A stretch of 64,000 nt of DNA from Tetramitus jugosus (taxonomy: Eukaryota > Heterolobosea > Eutetramitea > Acrasida > Vahlkampfiidae). The stretch is from contig OW569359.1 in assembly GCA_937625935.1 (NCBI GenBank), positions 186,001 to 250,000 of the forward strand, written 5' to 3'. Shown here one piece after another: positions 47,926 to 59,469 of the stretch (positions within the stretch are counted from its first letter, which is position 1; each line of letters opens with the position of its first letter). Below the pieces are notes generated by a model. That model was not told the DNA's origin, ran no database searches, and saw only the letters and a program-made list of their open reading frames with translations. Made by a program: the position numbers and the translations under genes.

Positions 47926-48822
47926 TTACTTTACTGTTGTCTGCTGTAGTTTTTTCAGCTTTTGGATAATGTCTCGAGCAGTATTGAATTGTCCATTGGT
48001 TTGAGCGCCACAAGCAGCACACTTTGGATTCTTTCCACCATTGAACCGCTTCAGTGCACATGACTCACAAAAGTAGTGCTTGCAAACAGTGACAACAGGA
48101 TCAACAAATGGTTGACGACAAATGAAGCACGCATGAGGCAAACCATCATCATCCTTTTCATTATTCTTCTTATCACTACTGTCATTTTCTCCTCCATCCT
48201 CTGCTACTTGTTTCTGCTTCTTCTTCTTTTGAAGCTGTTCCCATTCCTTGTCTTGTTTCCAACCAGATTTCCATTCTTCTCTAATGTGAGCAAACACACA
48301 ATTGTCTCCATAACCACAAAACCCCGTTTCATAATAATCCTTGCATATACCTGGTTGATGATCCATTTGAGTGTTGAAACGGACGTTGGCACTCGGTTTC
48401 TTTGGTCCCTTGTTCTTATTCTTATTGTTCTTGTTATTGTTTGCTTCATCATCACTCATGAGTAAATCATTGGTAGATGTGACGAGTTGATCCGTGGCAC
48501 ATCTCATATCACGACTCGCTTGATGAAAATCAGAAGTTGGTACTTGTTGTTGTTGTTGCAAGTCCTCAGAGTCATTGTCATCATCAGCAGAGTTCTTCTT
48601 GGATGACTTTGATGTCGTGTGAAAGTGTAGTGACGATGATGGTTTTTGAGTCATTCTTTTCAATGGTGGCTGCAAAGTTTCAGAATCGTCATCATGATTA
48701 TTACTGTTTTTCTCCTCGGTAGTAGTGCTGATGTTTGTCTGGTGACCCGGGTCTTGTTCTTCGTCTTCTCTTAGTCTTTTCCTGGATGCGGTTGTTCCCT
48801 TTTGCTTTCTCGATTTTATCAT
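47926..48822 (-). CDS. CWC24: CWC24/RNF113 splicing factor (CCCH + RING)
   Basis: Encodes 298 residues from MIKSRKQKG (ATG at 48822); an upstream ATG at 48915 is in frame but less family-like. The N-terminal half is Lys/Asp/Asn-rich and disordered. A CCCH zinc finger follows (CKDYYETGFCGYGDNCVFAH, spacing C-x8-C-x5-C-x3-H), then a Lys-rich linker and a C3HC4 RING (CFICRQPFVDPVVTVCKHYF continuing to CAAC). The order CCCH then RING, and DYYETGFCGYGD itself, are specific to RNF113A/Cwc24, a spliceosome component near the branch site in the first step of splicing, with E3 ligase activity in animals. The presence of introns in this window is consistent with its use. Confidence 0.93.
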   Translation of the reverse strand: MIKSRKQKGTTASRKRLREDEEQDPGHQTNISTTTEEKNSNNHDDDSETLQPPLKRMTQKPSSSLHFHTTSKSSKKNSADDDNDSEDLQQQQQVPTSDFHQASRDMRCATDQLVTSTNDLLMSDDEANNNKNNKNKNKGPKKPSANVRFNTQMDHQPGICKDYYETGFCGYGDNCVFAHIREEWKSGWKQDKEWEQLQKKKKQKQVAEDGGENDSSDKKNNEKDDDGLPHACFICRQPFVDPVVTVCKHYFCESCALKRFNGGKNPKCAACGAQTNGQFNTARDIIQKLKKLQQTTVK

Positions 48823-48974
48823 TGTGCTTTTGTTTTTTTTCTTGTTGTTTGTTTCGGTGAAGTTTTTGTTGGGTTGTTGTATTGCGCTAAATAAAGGAAA
48901 GGAGAAAGCATGCATTTGTTCGTTGAATCTCAATTTTTCTCGATTGTACAATCGTTGTATTGAGGACAGCACTC

Positions 48975-50267
48975 TCACGACGAATGAATAAACTCAGTAT
49001 CAGTTAATATTCCCTGCACACGCAACATGTTCAACCTTGGGAAATGTCGAGCAACAGTCACAAGAGGAGAACACAAGTAAAATGCAGTCACAGAGTCACA
49101 ACTCGTGCGAACTTCTTTGCCCATCATGCATTGAGTACTCCATGGAAGAGGAAGGACACGTTTTTCAACTATAGTTTCGAAATGTGGTTGAACCATCCAA
49201 TAGATTTTGTTCTGGTGCGTTATGAATGCCAATGAATGATCACCTGCCTCAATAGATCTAATGTCATGCTTTTCTACCCCCTCGATAGTCATCTCCTCCA
49301 TTTTTTTACTCTTTGATGGACCAGAGTTGATCAGATCTCCACTACTATCCAGAACAACCGAGGAGTAAAACTGGCAAGCACAGTCAACAATGGAATATTG
49401 GCTTGGATGTGCCTCTGTTAACATATTCACGTCACCTGTTCCTTTCAAGAACAATTGATCTGAAGAATTGTATCCATTTCCAAACAATCGACCTGTTTGT
49501 GTCAAGATTTGGAACGAATGATCACCTGCCACTATCTTTTTCACATGGTGACCTGAAAAGTATCGAGAGTCAAGCTTGCGTGGTCTCTCTTCGCATCTCA
49601 TAGTCGCTAAATTCTGATCTTCACCAGTTGAGCACTCGCCATACTGATTACCGCCTGCGTAATACAAATTATGAAAGCCAGTGATTTTGTCCTCTGTGAC
49701 AAAGCAGGTAGAATAGGCAGCACACGAAATTGTGACAATCTTCTCATGATTGAACACACTTGTGTCATATTGCCTTGGCCTTTTGGCCAACAACGTGGTA
49801 TCCGCCATTCCCATGCAACTCCTCAGATTGGCACCTGCGTAGAACAATCGACCAGTCTGACACAAGAAGAAAACACAGGTATATCCAGCACTGACCTGAA
49901 CAATACGAGGCCGAGGAGAGAATTTTGAGAAATCAATCCTAAAAATATTGAAACAAGGATTAACTTGCTGTGCAGAGCTTCTCTGGCCTGTTTCGCATTC
50001 CCCAATCCCGAGGAGGGGCCGATTGTATGTGCAACCAAAGTCAACACTATAAACATGGCCTGGTTCTGTCACTATGAATGCAACCTTTTGGCGACAAACA
50101 ACTTGTTGCACTTGTTCGTGTCCAATGGCACCATTGGGAACGAGCCAAAATGTTGCATTCTGGGAAGGTTTGCCAGCCAAGAAAATAATTTGAGACTCTG
50201 AGGCTTGAAGTTGTTCTAGATCTTGATCAAGACATGGCACAAGACAATGATTGGTTTCCTTCTCCAT
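48975..50267 (-). CDS. RCC1-repeat beta-propeller protein
   Basis: Encodes 430 residues, ATG at 50267. RCC1-type blades recur: VQVSAGYTCVFFLCQTGRLFYAGAN, VTISCAAYSTCFVTEDKI with NLYYAGGNQYGECS, KIVAGDHSFQILTQTGRLFGNGYNSSDQL, CQFYSSVVLDSSGDL and SIEAGDHSLAFITHQNKIYWM, consistent with a seven-bladed propeller. Some RCC1 proteins are Ran exchange factors; many others are E3-ligase or trafficking scaffolds. No additional domain is present and the key Ran-contact residues cannot be judged. It may be a general RCC1-like protein. The gene is about 150 bp upstream of CWC24, same strand. Confidence 0.85.
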   Translation of the reverse strand: MEKETNHCLVPCLDQDLEQLQASESQIIFLAGKPSQNATFWLVPNGAIGHEQVQQVVCRQKVAFIVTEPGHVYSVDFGCTYNRPLLGIGECETGQRSSAQQVNPCFNIFRIDFSKFSPRPRIVQVSAGYTCVFFLCQTGRLFYAGANLRSCMGMADTTLLAKRPRQYDTSVFNHEKIVTISCAAYSTCFVTEDKITGFHNLYYAGGNQYGECSTGEDQNLATMRCEERPRKLDSRYFSGHHVKKIVAGDHSFQILTQTGRLFGNGYNSSDQLFLKGTGDVNMLTEAHPSQYSIVDCACQFYSSVVLDSSGDLINSGPSKSKKMEEMTIEGVEKHDIRSIEAGDHSLAFITHQNKIYWMVQPHFETIVEKRVLPLPWSTQCMMGKEVRTSCDSVTAFYLCSPLVTVARHFPRLNMLRVQGILTDTEFIHSS

Positions 50268-50464
50268 TATTTATTCTTCCCAGGATTGAGTTCTTCTTGT
50301 TTTTTTGTTTTCTGGACGGAATAATTTAAGGGCCGAACGGAATCTTTGAGTCAATCGTTGTATTGAGAACAGCATACTCACAAATCGACAACCTAGAACG
50401 TATTGTTGAATTATTAACTTTTTTGTATTGGGTCTTAAACGTTCTGGCTGTCGGACGACTCGAT

Positions 50465-52199
50465 TTATTGGAGATTAGAAGGTTGCTTTGGTTGTCTCAG
50501 TAAGGAAAGAGCGAAAAGTTTGGAGTCATCGACCTTTTCAAACTTTAGTAGGTATCTAAGGAAAAAGAGATTAGGTGCGAGATCATACTTCCTCTGCTGG
50601 AACCGCAATGATTGGAACATAAGGTTGTATGTGAAAATACACTTGTGAAAATTAATCTTTCCATCGATAAATGTGGGATTTCCATCATCTGTGAAGACGA
50701 TATCCTTGAGATAGATGCCCAAGTAAGGAGATGAGGGATGATCATCTGTGTACACTTTGTTCATTCGATCTCTGAGTGCTCGGCTGTTCTTTTGACCTGA
50801 AAGGACTTCAGTTGTCTTCTCTCGCAAGGTTATTATTTTTTCACTCATTTGAGTCCAAGTGTTGGATAATCTATGGACTGATGCATTATTCAAACCAGAG
50901 TGGAGAGCAAGGAGCATGTTAAAAGAATTTTGCTTATTGAGAATTACCATTATTCTGACAAACTTTTTGATAATCTTCTTTCTTACGAGTACGTTTTCTT
51001 CCAGGAGAATAATGTAAGAAACCCAACAGCTAACCTTGTTGAGGAAGTTAATATTGTTCAAAATATTGGGTGCCATGTGTCTGGAAGAGGAGTGAGTAAA
51101 AACACAAAGTTCGTTGATTGTCGAAAAACAATAGGATCATACCTTTTCTTATCCTTATTCCAAGATTGGTCAAGCATCTCTGAAAACTTAATCTGTGAGT
51201 ACAGATGATGATCTATAAAGGTGATTGTATCAGCAATATCTTGATCGGACATATCAAGAATAGAGAACTCAGAATCACTGATAGTCCCGAACTTAGAAGT
51301 CTTCTCGATCTCTACTGAGACTATGTCTTCAATCGGTACAGCTGGTACCTTCCATAAAGGAGTTCTGTTGTTACGTTGTATTAAAGTAAGCAATCGTTTG
51401 TTGAGCCCAAGGTACCCATTTGGTTTTAGTCGTGTTGTGCAAAACTGAGTTAGTTCTGTGATCATATCGTCATCAAAATCGAAGAAGTAGTCAGTCACCC
51501 ATTGAACTAGTATCCGTCCAACTTTCATCTGTACCCTGCTCTTTATCTCCATATTGTAATACATTTCATGCATACGGGTGTGCTGATCATTTGTTCTCTG
51601 GTCGGGGATGCAAGCAAGAGGAGGAACGTCAAACCTTTCAATCATTTTCTGAAGGATGACCTTTGGGTTTGTAAAGGACCGATACGTGTACCAAAACACT
51701 GTCAAAAGGAAGTCGTCCGCTCCTGGATCGCTCAACAGTAGTATCAATCTGTTCAGAGAAACAACCTTGGGAGTCATGTATTCATAAATGTCAGGTGTAG
51801 GACACGGGACCATGAGAATGCTCTCCTTACATGGTGGAGGTTCATCATAAACATTCGTGTTCAATTGAACCTCCATGAAAAACTTCATTGCCAGAGCTAA
51901 TTATCCTTGAGGTGAATTGTGAAGCATGATGAAACAGTTGAAGAATAAGACTTACTTTCTTTCCTTCTAAACTCCATCAACTTATCCCCATTGTTTAACA
52001 CGATAACTCGGTGGGGAATGAGAGTGCCAGGTGGTTTTCCACTGTACAAGTCAGAATAGTATCGCTCAACAATCTCGAGGTAAGATTTGATTCTCAAGCC
52101 CTTCCTTTGATGAAGCTGAAAGGGCGAAAGTCCTTGAATTCGAACAAACAATCGGATTTTTTCATTATTACTATTAGTCGACCCTTCTTCTTTGCTCAT
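50465..52199 (-). CDS. Ras guanine nucleotide exchange factor (three exons)
   Basis: Exons 51956-52199, 51143-51896 and 50465-51080, with introns of 59 nt (GTAAGT) and 62 nt (GTATGA), phases 1 and 2, give 537 residues. Order: an N-terminal region (IRLFVRIQGLSPFQLHQRKG, then YYSDLYSGKPPGTL), a RasGEF-N domain (VSLNRLILLLSDPGADDFLLTVFWYTYRSFTNPKVIL split over helices), and the CDC25-type catalytic domain (FSILDMSDQDIADTITFIDHHLYSQIKFSEML; APNILNNINFLNKVSCWVSY; HPSSPYLGIYLKDIVFTDDGNP; FLRYLLKF). It loads GTP on Ras/Rap GTPases at membranes. The ATG at 52199 is used, but the frame is open to 52271 (QSDEPVFLEICRS), so another 5' exon may exist. Confidence 0.88.
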
Positions 52200-52444
52200 C
52201 TTTGACTTTGCTTCCCTCGTAGTCGACCGGCAAATCTCCAAAAAAACAGGTTCATCAGACTGGGGCGGCAAGCCTATGTTTACATGTTATTTAGCTGTTC
52301 AATTATCTGTTAGTTGAATGTTATCATCAGTTGAAGCAAGTATAAACTTCCACAAATATGTGAGTATGGTTTTTTGTTGTCCCAGCAAAAATGCTTCATC
52401 AGAAATTGGTGTGGGTTTCGCAATGCGAAAAAAATTGAACCTTT

Positions 52445-53854
52445 TTATTGGGGTGGTTGTGGTTGTTGGTGATCATTTGCTCGTTTCCGCTTGAGTCTCT
52501 TCTTGACATTGCTATGTGCTCGACTTTTCAAGTGCTGTTGATACTCTAAATCACCATTGCACTCCCTCTTGCAGTCCTCGCAAACATATTTTCTCCACTC
52601 GTTCTTATGCTTGTTAGGGGTCACCGTAGTGGAGGAGCTGACCTGATACAGCTCTCGTGTCATTATGGGTTCTCCCTTTGAGAACTGTTTCGAGGTTAAG
52701 ATCGCATCTCGTACTTTGTCTTGTCTCGTTGAAGCATCACTCATATCGAACCGAAAGAGAATACCTTGATGAATCAGAGGTGACTGAGGTGAGGCCCAAG
52801 TGTTCCGATACCAAGATTCTTGTTTCCGCGCATAACGACGAGTAGCAGCCTGTAAACCACTTGCGCACTGCTCCAATAGTCGCTTTTCCTCCTCCGTGGT
52901 CGATTGCTCTTCTTGTGCTTCTCCCTTCATATATGTGTGCTCATACCAATATGTGACCAAAGGTTCAAACTCCTTGTAGCCAATACACTGCAAAATACCA
53001 TACTCATAACGGCGATCCACATCAAGTGCTTCAATCTGGTTTCGATATTGTACATAGAACTGTTTAAGTTCATCCAACAAGCCTCTATGAATCATATCGA
53101 GCACTCTCTGATTGATTCTCTGATCTAACTCGACTCTTGCCTCATAACTCAAATAAATAAAAAGAGAATTGGGATATCTCAGTGTTTCACTTGTTGTCTG
53201 ATTACCGTTCTTCTCCTCTTCCTGTTGCCGTTCAAATCTCATGATTGCATTTCTAATTTTTCGATGGTCGTTTGGATGTAGCTTTTGAGCAACATCAGGT
53301 AGAATCTGTTTCAACCGCTCAAACGTATAACAACAATCAACAATTGCGTTCTGCTGTTCCTTTTCTTCATTGTCAACTCTTTCTTGTTGTTCTTGTTGTT
53401 GGTGTGGTTGTCCATCACCGCTCTCCATTTTCATACACTCATAGAACAGAGCCTTGATATAATAATTGGTACCACCGACTACAATGGGAATCTTGTTGCG
53501 AGAGTGCACATCTCGAATCAATTCATCCACTCTCTTCACATAGTCATTCACTGTGTAGAGCATGGATGCTTGTAATGGTTGTTCTTGTTGCTTTGGAAAT
53601 GGATCCACAATGCTAAACATGTGATGTCGTACTTGTTTGAGCTCTTGACTTGTTGGCTTGTTTGTCGCAATGTCCAATCCCTGAAAGACTTGCATGGCAT
53701 CAGCGTTGATCACCTCGTACGAGTCCACATGTGGTGGATCACTACTGGCACATACATCCAATGCCAATTGAGACTTGCCGACAGATGTGCTGCCCAGTAT
53801 GCAAATGACTGGCTGATGATTGATCTCGTGCGTCGCCGATATTGACTCTTCCAT
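52445..53854 (-). CDS. TRIT1/MOD5: tRNA dimethylallyltransferase with C2H2-type zinc finger
   Basis: Encodes 469 residues, ATG at 53854. The P-loop GSTSVGKS is at residues 21-28, followed by VINADAMQVFQGLDIATNKPTSQEL (DSxQ-type substrate/catalytic motif as NADAMQ), HHMFSIVDPF, IVVGGTNYYIKALFYE and LHPNDHRKIRNAIMRFE. Residues around 365-385 (CASGLQAATRRYARKQESWYRN) form the tRNA-contact helix. A C-terminal U1-C/C2H2 zinc finger (CEDCKRECNGDLEYQQHLKSRAH) and a Lys/Arg-rich tail are as in human TRIT1 and yeast Mod5. It adds isopentenyl to A37 of tRNAs reading UNN codons. The usual DSMQ motif is DAMQ here. No strong presequence is visible. Confidence 0.95.
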   Translation of the reverse strand: MEESISATHEINHQPVICILGSTSVGKSQLALDVCASSDPPHVDSYEVINADAMQVFQGLDIATNKPTSQELKQVRHHMFSIVDPFPKQQEQPLQASMLYTVNDYVKRVDELIRDVHSRNKIPIVVGGTNYYIKALFYECMKMESGDGQPHQQQEQQERVDNEEKEQQNAIVDCCYTFERLKQILPDVAQKLHPNDHRKIRNAIMRFERQQEEEKNGNQTTSETLRYPNSLFIYLSYEARVELDQRINQRVLDMIHRGLLDELKQFYVQYRNQIEALDVDRRYEYGILQCIGYKEFEPLVTYWYEHTYMKGEAQEEQSTTEEEKRLLEQCASGLQAATRRYARKQESWYRNTWASPQSPLIHQGILFRFDMSDASTRQDKVRDAILTSKQFSKGEPIMTRELYQVSSSTTVTPNKHKNEWRKYVCEDCKRECNGDLEYQQHLKSRAHSNVKKRLKRKRANDHQQPQPPQ

Positions 53855-54002
53855 CTCGTTGTTTTTTTGTATTTATTTTAGCGCCGAATCGTGATTTTGT
53901 TTCACACAATTTTCCCTCCACCCCAAAAGAAAACATTTTTTGCCTGTGAAACTAAACAACAACAACAACATTGCAAACACAAAAATCCACACTTGATCAG
54001 CA

Positions 54003-56625
54003 ATGGCCAATCAATCCACTCTCCCATTGGTCTATCAGAACCATTTCAAGAATGCTGCTGTATGTTGTGTAATCTTCTTCTGACACATTATTTTTGTATC
54101 ATCATCATTCATCATCATCAATAATAACATCTATCTAACATCAACATGACAACAAATGAACCACCACTTATTGATACAATGTATAGAAACAATTCGATAA
54201 CAAGGATTTCAAGAAGGCACTGAGAACAGTTGAAAAGATTCTCTCGTCCTATCCTGATCACGCTGATTCATTGGCACTCAAGGGTCTCTTGCTCAAATCA
54301 ATCAATCCACAAGACTCTGAAGGAGGTTACAGTTACATTAAACAAGCACTCAAATACTCTGATAACAAGAGCTTTATGGCATGGAACGTCTATGGAACAC
54401 TAAAGAGAGATGACAACGATTATGAAATGGCACAAAAGTGCTTTGCCAATGCATTGAAACTTGATCCATCGAATCTTGGTGTCGCATGTGATTTGGCCTA
54501 TGTTCAGGCTCAAGTCAGAGACTTCAAGGGACTGGTTCAAACGAGAAACTTGCTCCTGCAACAAAAGCCTCAATACTGGTTTTATTGGATTGGTGCAATT
54601 GTGGCAAATCACTTGGCAAAGAATTATACGGTTGCTCTGTCTTTGATTGACACTTTTTTGAAGCAGTATGATGCTGGTGTGGTCAATGGAAACAATCATG
54701 CCATGTCAAAGTATGAATTGTCAGAATTGTTGTTGTACAAGGCAATGATCATGATGGAAATCAATGATCACAAGGGTGCACTCAAATTCTTGAACATTAC
54801 TGATTCATTCATCAAAGATCGAGTGTCCTATTTGGAGTACAAGTCTGAATGCTTGGTGAAGACTGGAAAGTTGGAAGATGCTCAGAAATTGTATCGTGAA
54901 TTGTTGAATTTGAATGCCGAGAATTATGCGTACTGGGGAAAATTGCAGGAAACGCACGGATTGTCCAATTCGACTACAGCTGCTGAAGACGACGAACAAA
55001 TGGCATCCAAGTTGATTGCATTTTATGAAGAAATGAACAAGGAGTATCCGAACTCAAATGCCGCTAAGCGTATTCAATTGAACTTTATGAAGAATGAACA
55101 ATTCGAAAGCACGATTGATCAATATGTTCGCCCATTCTTGCACTCGAACGTTCCTAGTTTGTTCAGTAATTTGAAGGCTCTCTACACTGATAAGAAAAAG
55201 ATTGAAATTATTGAAAAGGTCATGACTTCTATTGTTTCCGCTTTGGAGTCCAGTGGATCATTCCCTGGCACAACTCAATTGGAGCCACCAACGACCTTGT
55301 TGTGGACCTATTTGTATTTGGCATATCACTTTGACAAGATTGGTCAGTACCCAGTTGCTTTGGACTATGTGAACAAGGCAATCGAGCACACTCCGACCGC
55401 AATTGAATTGTACATGTGTAAGGCTCGCATTTTGAAGCACTGTGGAAATTATGTTGAAGCAGCTGATCAAATGGATCTCGCTAGAACAATGGATATGGCT
55501 GATCGTTATTTGAACACAAAAGCCACCAAGTACTTGAACCGTGCCGATAAAACTGCTCAAGCAGAAGATACTCTCTATCTCTTTGCCACAGATCAGGAAG
55601 GACGATTCAATGCTGTTGATATGCAAGCCATGGGCTATGAAATTGACACTGGCTACTCCTATCTCAGACAAGAAAAGTTCGGAAAGGCACTCAGGTGGTT
55701 CTCACATGTTGTTGCACACTTTACCGAAATTAGAAATGATCAATACGATTTCCATGGTTACTGTCTGAGAAAGTACATCATGAGACCATATATTGAAACA
55801 TTGAAGTATATGGATACGCTAGAGCATCACGACTACTACTTTAGAGCTACCACTGGACTTATCAAAACATACTTGGCTCTGTATAAGCAACCTGAATTGT
55901 ATTCCACTGACGAAGGTGTGCACAAGAATGCCACTGAAGAAGAAGTTCAATCATATCTTCAAGATAAGAAGAAGTACAAGAAACCAACGAGCGAAAATCC
56001 AACACCTAACCCACAACATGATGATCCTTGTGGTAACACATTGTTGATCAAGTTGAGATCTGAAGACAACTCTCAAAATAATTTATTGAATGAGGCAGAC
56101 AAGTACATGAAGATTTTGATCGAGTACTGCTCTGATAGAATAGAAACTCATTTGCTCGCAGCTGAGCTGTACTTGACATCAGAAAGATATTTGCACACAC
56201 TCAAATCTCTAAAGGAAGCCAAGAAGATTGACGCTTTGCATCCATCATTGCACTACTACACATGCAGACTGTTCCATGAACTGGAACAGGGAAAGATTGC
56301 TGAGAGCATGACCAGATTGATCAAGATGCAACAGAATCAACTCATGCAAGACACGACTGATGTCAACACGTTCAATAATCAGTATGAAAAGAAGGATTTG
56401 AGCCAAATTTTGGCTTTTGTCAAGGTTGGATCGCAAGTACTATCAGTGACTGATCAGAATGACAACTATGCTCAGTTAATTGTCAATAGTGTCAATGCTC
56501 AGTCCAAGCTGTCTGATCTGATCGAAGCCCACAATATTCTAAAGAACGTTTTGAACAGGACAAAGGAAGCAGAGCTCTTGAAACAAAAGGCCCTCGAGAT
56601 TTATCCTTCTTGTCATCAATTCTAA
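54003..56625 (+). CDS. NAA15: NatA auxiliary subunit NAA15 (two exons)
   Basis: Exons 54003-54059 and 54187-56625, separated by a 127-nt GTATGT...ATAG intron in phase 0, give 831 residues (human 866). The short first exon encodes MANQSTLPLVYQNHFKNAA. The continuation (KQFDNKDFKKALRTVEKIL) is the first TPR helix pair. Thirteen or so TPR-like repeats follow, including AWNVYGTLKRDDNDYEMAQKCFANALKLDPSN, DLAYVQAQVRDFKG with the family's TRNLLLQQKP, and YWFYWIGAIVANHLAKNYTVAL. A Lys/Pro stretch (DKKKYKKPTSENPTPNPQHDDPCG) corresponds to the linker region of NAA15. It anchors the NAA10 catalytic subunit to ribosomes for N-terminal acetylation. Confidence 0.92.
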
Positions 56626-56905
56626 GAACACATGACAATAAACCAATCTCAATGCGAACACAGATTCAAGACCCTTAAAAGGTTCGTTCTATTTGTCACC
56701 AATCGTAAACCCTCCATCTGAACACCCCTCTGCGCACATTCTTTTCCGCGCAAACTTTTTATCCCTACTGAGCGACATTCCACACGCCGCGATTCCCCAT
56801 ACATCCTACAGTCAAAAAGCAACAACAACAATCTCCATCATCACCACCACCCCATACCAATCAAACAACGAAACAGTTGGATCATAACAACAAGGAAGAA
56901 GAAGA

Positions 56906-59383
56906 ATGGGATTATTGAAAAAGGGAGATCCAATGTCATGGTTCGACGCATTGCCACTCGTTCCCTATGTCAGAGAACATGGCATTCAACAATTTATCAT
57001 CATTTATAACAAGGTGAAGGGAAGAGAGAATGATGTGCTCAAATGGGGAGATGAGGTATATAATCAATAGTATAGTTGTGTATTGTGTGTGTGAATAATA
57101 ATTGAACTTGTCATTAACGTTGTCGGTTTTTTCATTCATCCACGCTCGCTCTCTCTCCTGCTGCTTCTTCCTTCTCTGTTCTTCTTCTCTCACGCGCGCA
57201 CATTCACATTCACATTCACATACACATAGATTGAATATCAAATCATCAAAAAAGACAAGTCACAACGCGTCGTCAAACTATCATTGAGAGCAAAGGAAAT
57301 TTTGGATGTTTTGATTTCACAAGAGGACCAATATTGGTCTCAAGTCAATGAGACTGCGATTACGACTAGCAGTGTTCAATCATCAACAACAACAACATCA
57401 ACCACCACCACCACCACAACAGACAATAACAATGATACTGAGACAACAACAACTCGCGTTTCACCTCCATTTGCCAGTTGGAAACCAGAGTATGGCAGAT
57501 TCATGGTCGAAGGCACTCCATTCTTTCCCTACGATGGTAAAATTACTAGCATGTTGACTGTGGAGTCCAATATGAAGAAACGGTGCGTTTTTGTGTCTCA
57601 TTCTATATACTGCTACTACTATGTCTACTAGATTTATGATTGTTATTTGTGTGGTAACTAACTGAACTGATTTCTCTTGTTGATGATGATACGATGATAA
57701 AACATACATGATTGATACTCACACAGACGAGAAATGGTGAGACAATTGTTAAAAGAAGATGAAACATTGGTCACATTGACCATGTTTCCACTGTTGGGCG
57801 CCAAAAAATCATTCACTGATCCTCATTATGATGCCAATGGCTCCGTGGCTCAATCTCTGTTCCTACCAGATGAAATTATCAATGAACATCCAAGATTTGG
57901 CACACTGACCAAGAATATTCGATTGAGACGTGGTGGAAAAGTGTGTATATTGGTCCCATTGTTTTTGGATGAGAACACGAATCGTCACATTGGTACTCAG
58001 ATCCCATGGGACAAGATGCATCCATCTCGCGAACTCAAGATTGACTATTTTATGAGTCAGTGCTCTCCTACACAGTACTTTTCACCTGGTAATGCAAACA
58101 GTTTGGGAACACTGTATCATGATTCAGGTAGTCATCATCATCATCATCATCATCATCATGTCGGTAGTCATGGTGGTAGTGTGGGCACCAATGATTCATC
58201 ACTGTCACTGGGTGTTGTTCCCAATGGTTGCTGCTCTGAAATTGCCAAACAAACACCCAGCATCTACATGGATGCCATGGGATTCGGTATGGGTTGTTGT
58301 TGCATGCAATGCACATTCCAGGCACGTGATGTCGATGAAGCCAGATCTCTCTATGATCACTTGGCAGTGCTGTGTCCAGTGTTTTTGGCATTGACTGCCG
58401 CGACACCTGTGGTCAGAGGATTGTTGGCCGATACGGATGTTCGATGGAATATTGTGAGTGCGAGTGTGGACGATAGAACACCAGATGAGAAGAAGAAGAT
58501 TGCAAAGTCTCGTTACGACAGTGTCAGTTGCTACATTCATGACAATGACGAAGCAAGAAAGTACTCTGATTTGAGTCCAGAGATGGATGATAGTGCGTAC
58601 AAGACTTTGGTTGAGAATGGTATTGATGACATGTTGGCCAAGCACATTGCTCACTTGTTCATTAGAGATCCACTGGTTATTTTCACGGATGCAAAGAGTG
58701 TGGACGATGAGAATGAGAGTGATCACTTTGAGAACATTCAGTCGACAAACTGGCAAACTGTGAGATTCAAGCCTCCTCCACCAAACAGCACCATCGGATG
58801 GAGAGTTGAATTCAGAGTCATGGAAGTGCAATTGACTGATTTTGAGAATGCTGCATTCAGTGTCTTCATTGTTTTGCTCACAAGAGTCATGCTATCGTAC
58901 AATCTAAACTTTTATATGCCATTGAGCTTGGTCGATACGAACATGGCTACTGCCCACAAGAGAGGAGCAGTCGTTAATGAACAGTTCTATTTTAGAAAGA
59001 ACATTCTGCCAACAGCAGATCAAAAGCATGAAGAAGCTCAAGTCGAACTGTTTACAATTGATGAGATTTTGAATGGTAGCAAGTCAAAGGACTTTGTTGG
59101 TTTGATTCCTCTGATGAGAAAGTTTTTGGATGAGTTGAGCACTGTCGAATTGGCAGATCGCATGAAACTAGAGAGGTACATCTCTCTTGTCAGCAAACGG
59201 GCCAGTGGTGAGCTGCAGACCAACGCTACATTTATGAGAAACTTTGTGCGAGATCATCCATCGTATAACCGTGACAGTATTGTTGATGATGAGATTACGT
59301 ATGATCTGATCAAGACAGTCGAGAAGATGTCCAAGGACGAGAATTTGAAGAATTATCCAGAGTTATTTGGTGACCTATTCTAA
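56906..59383 (+). CDS. GCLC: Glutamate-cysteine ligase catalytic subunit (three exons)
   Basis: Exons 56906-57055, 57230-57582 and 57727-59383 give 719 residues. Introns are 174 nt (phase 0, GTATAT donor, repeat-filled) and 144 nt (phase 2, GTGCGT donor). The start MGLLKKGDPMSWFDAL and [29 protein letters not shown] contain the ATP/Mg site of the family (KWGDE). Later FPLLG, LFLPDEIINEHPRFGTLTKNIRLRRG and YMDAMGFGMGCCCMQCTFQA match eukaryotic GCL (family GSH2/GCS type 3). It makes gamma-glutamylcysteine, the first step of glutathione (or trypanothione-like thiol) synthesis in the cytosol. Two odd insertions: a Thr run (about residue 85) and about nine His after SGS (near residue 250). Confidence 0.95.
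57185..57228 (+). repeat. CATTCA/CA microsatellite in intron
   Basis: CACATTCACATTCACATTCA-type repeat at the 3' end of GCLC intron 1, directly before the acceptor. It forms the pyrimidine/adenine-rich acceptor context. Confidence 0.85.
58133..58159 (+). repeat. (CAT)n tract encoding poly-His
   Basis: Nine uninterrupted CAT codons in exon 3 of GCLC, flanked by GGTAGT-like Gly/Ser codons. It is the clearest codon-repeat expansion in the window. Confidence 0.9.
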
Positions 59384-59469
59384 ATAAAAGATTCTCATTT
59401 TTGAATAGAGATATTACACAATTTTTTATTTCACAATTGTATTCGTCGTGAGTGGCCCGAATCTCTCTC

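Noticed and set aside
48076-48465. Hydrophobic plus-strand frame resembling a membrane protein
   Set aside because: Antisense to the CCCH/RING coding region, whose motifs are unambiguous; hydrophobicity arises from antisense Lys/Asn/Asp codons.
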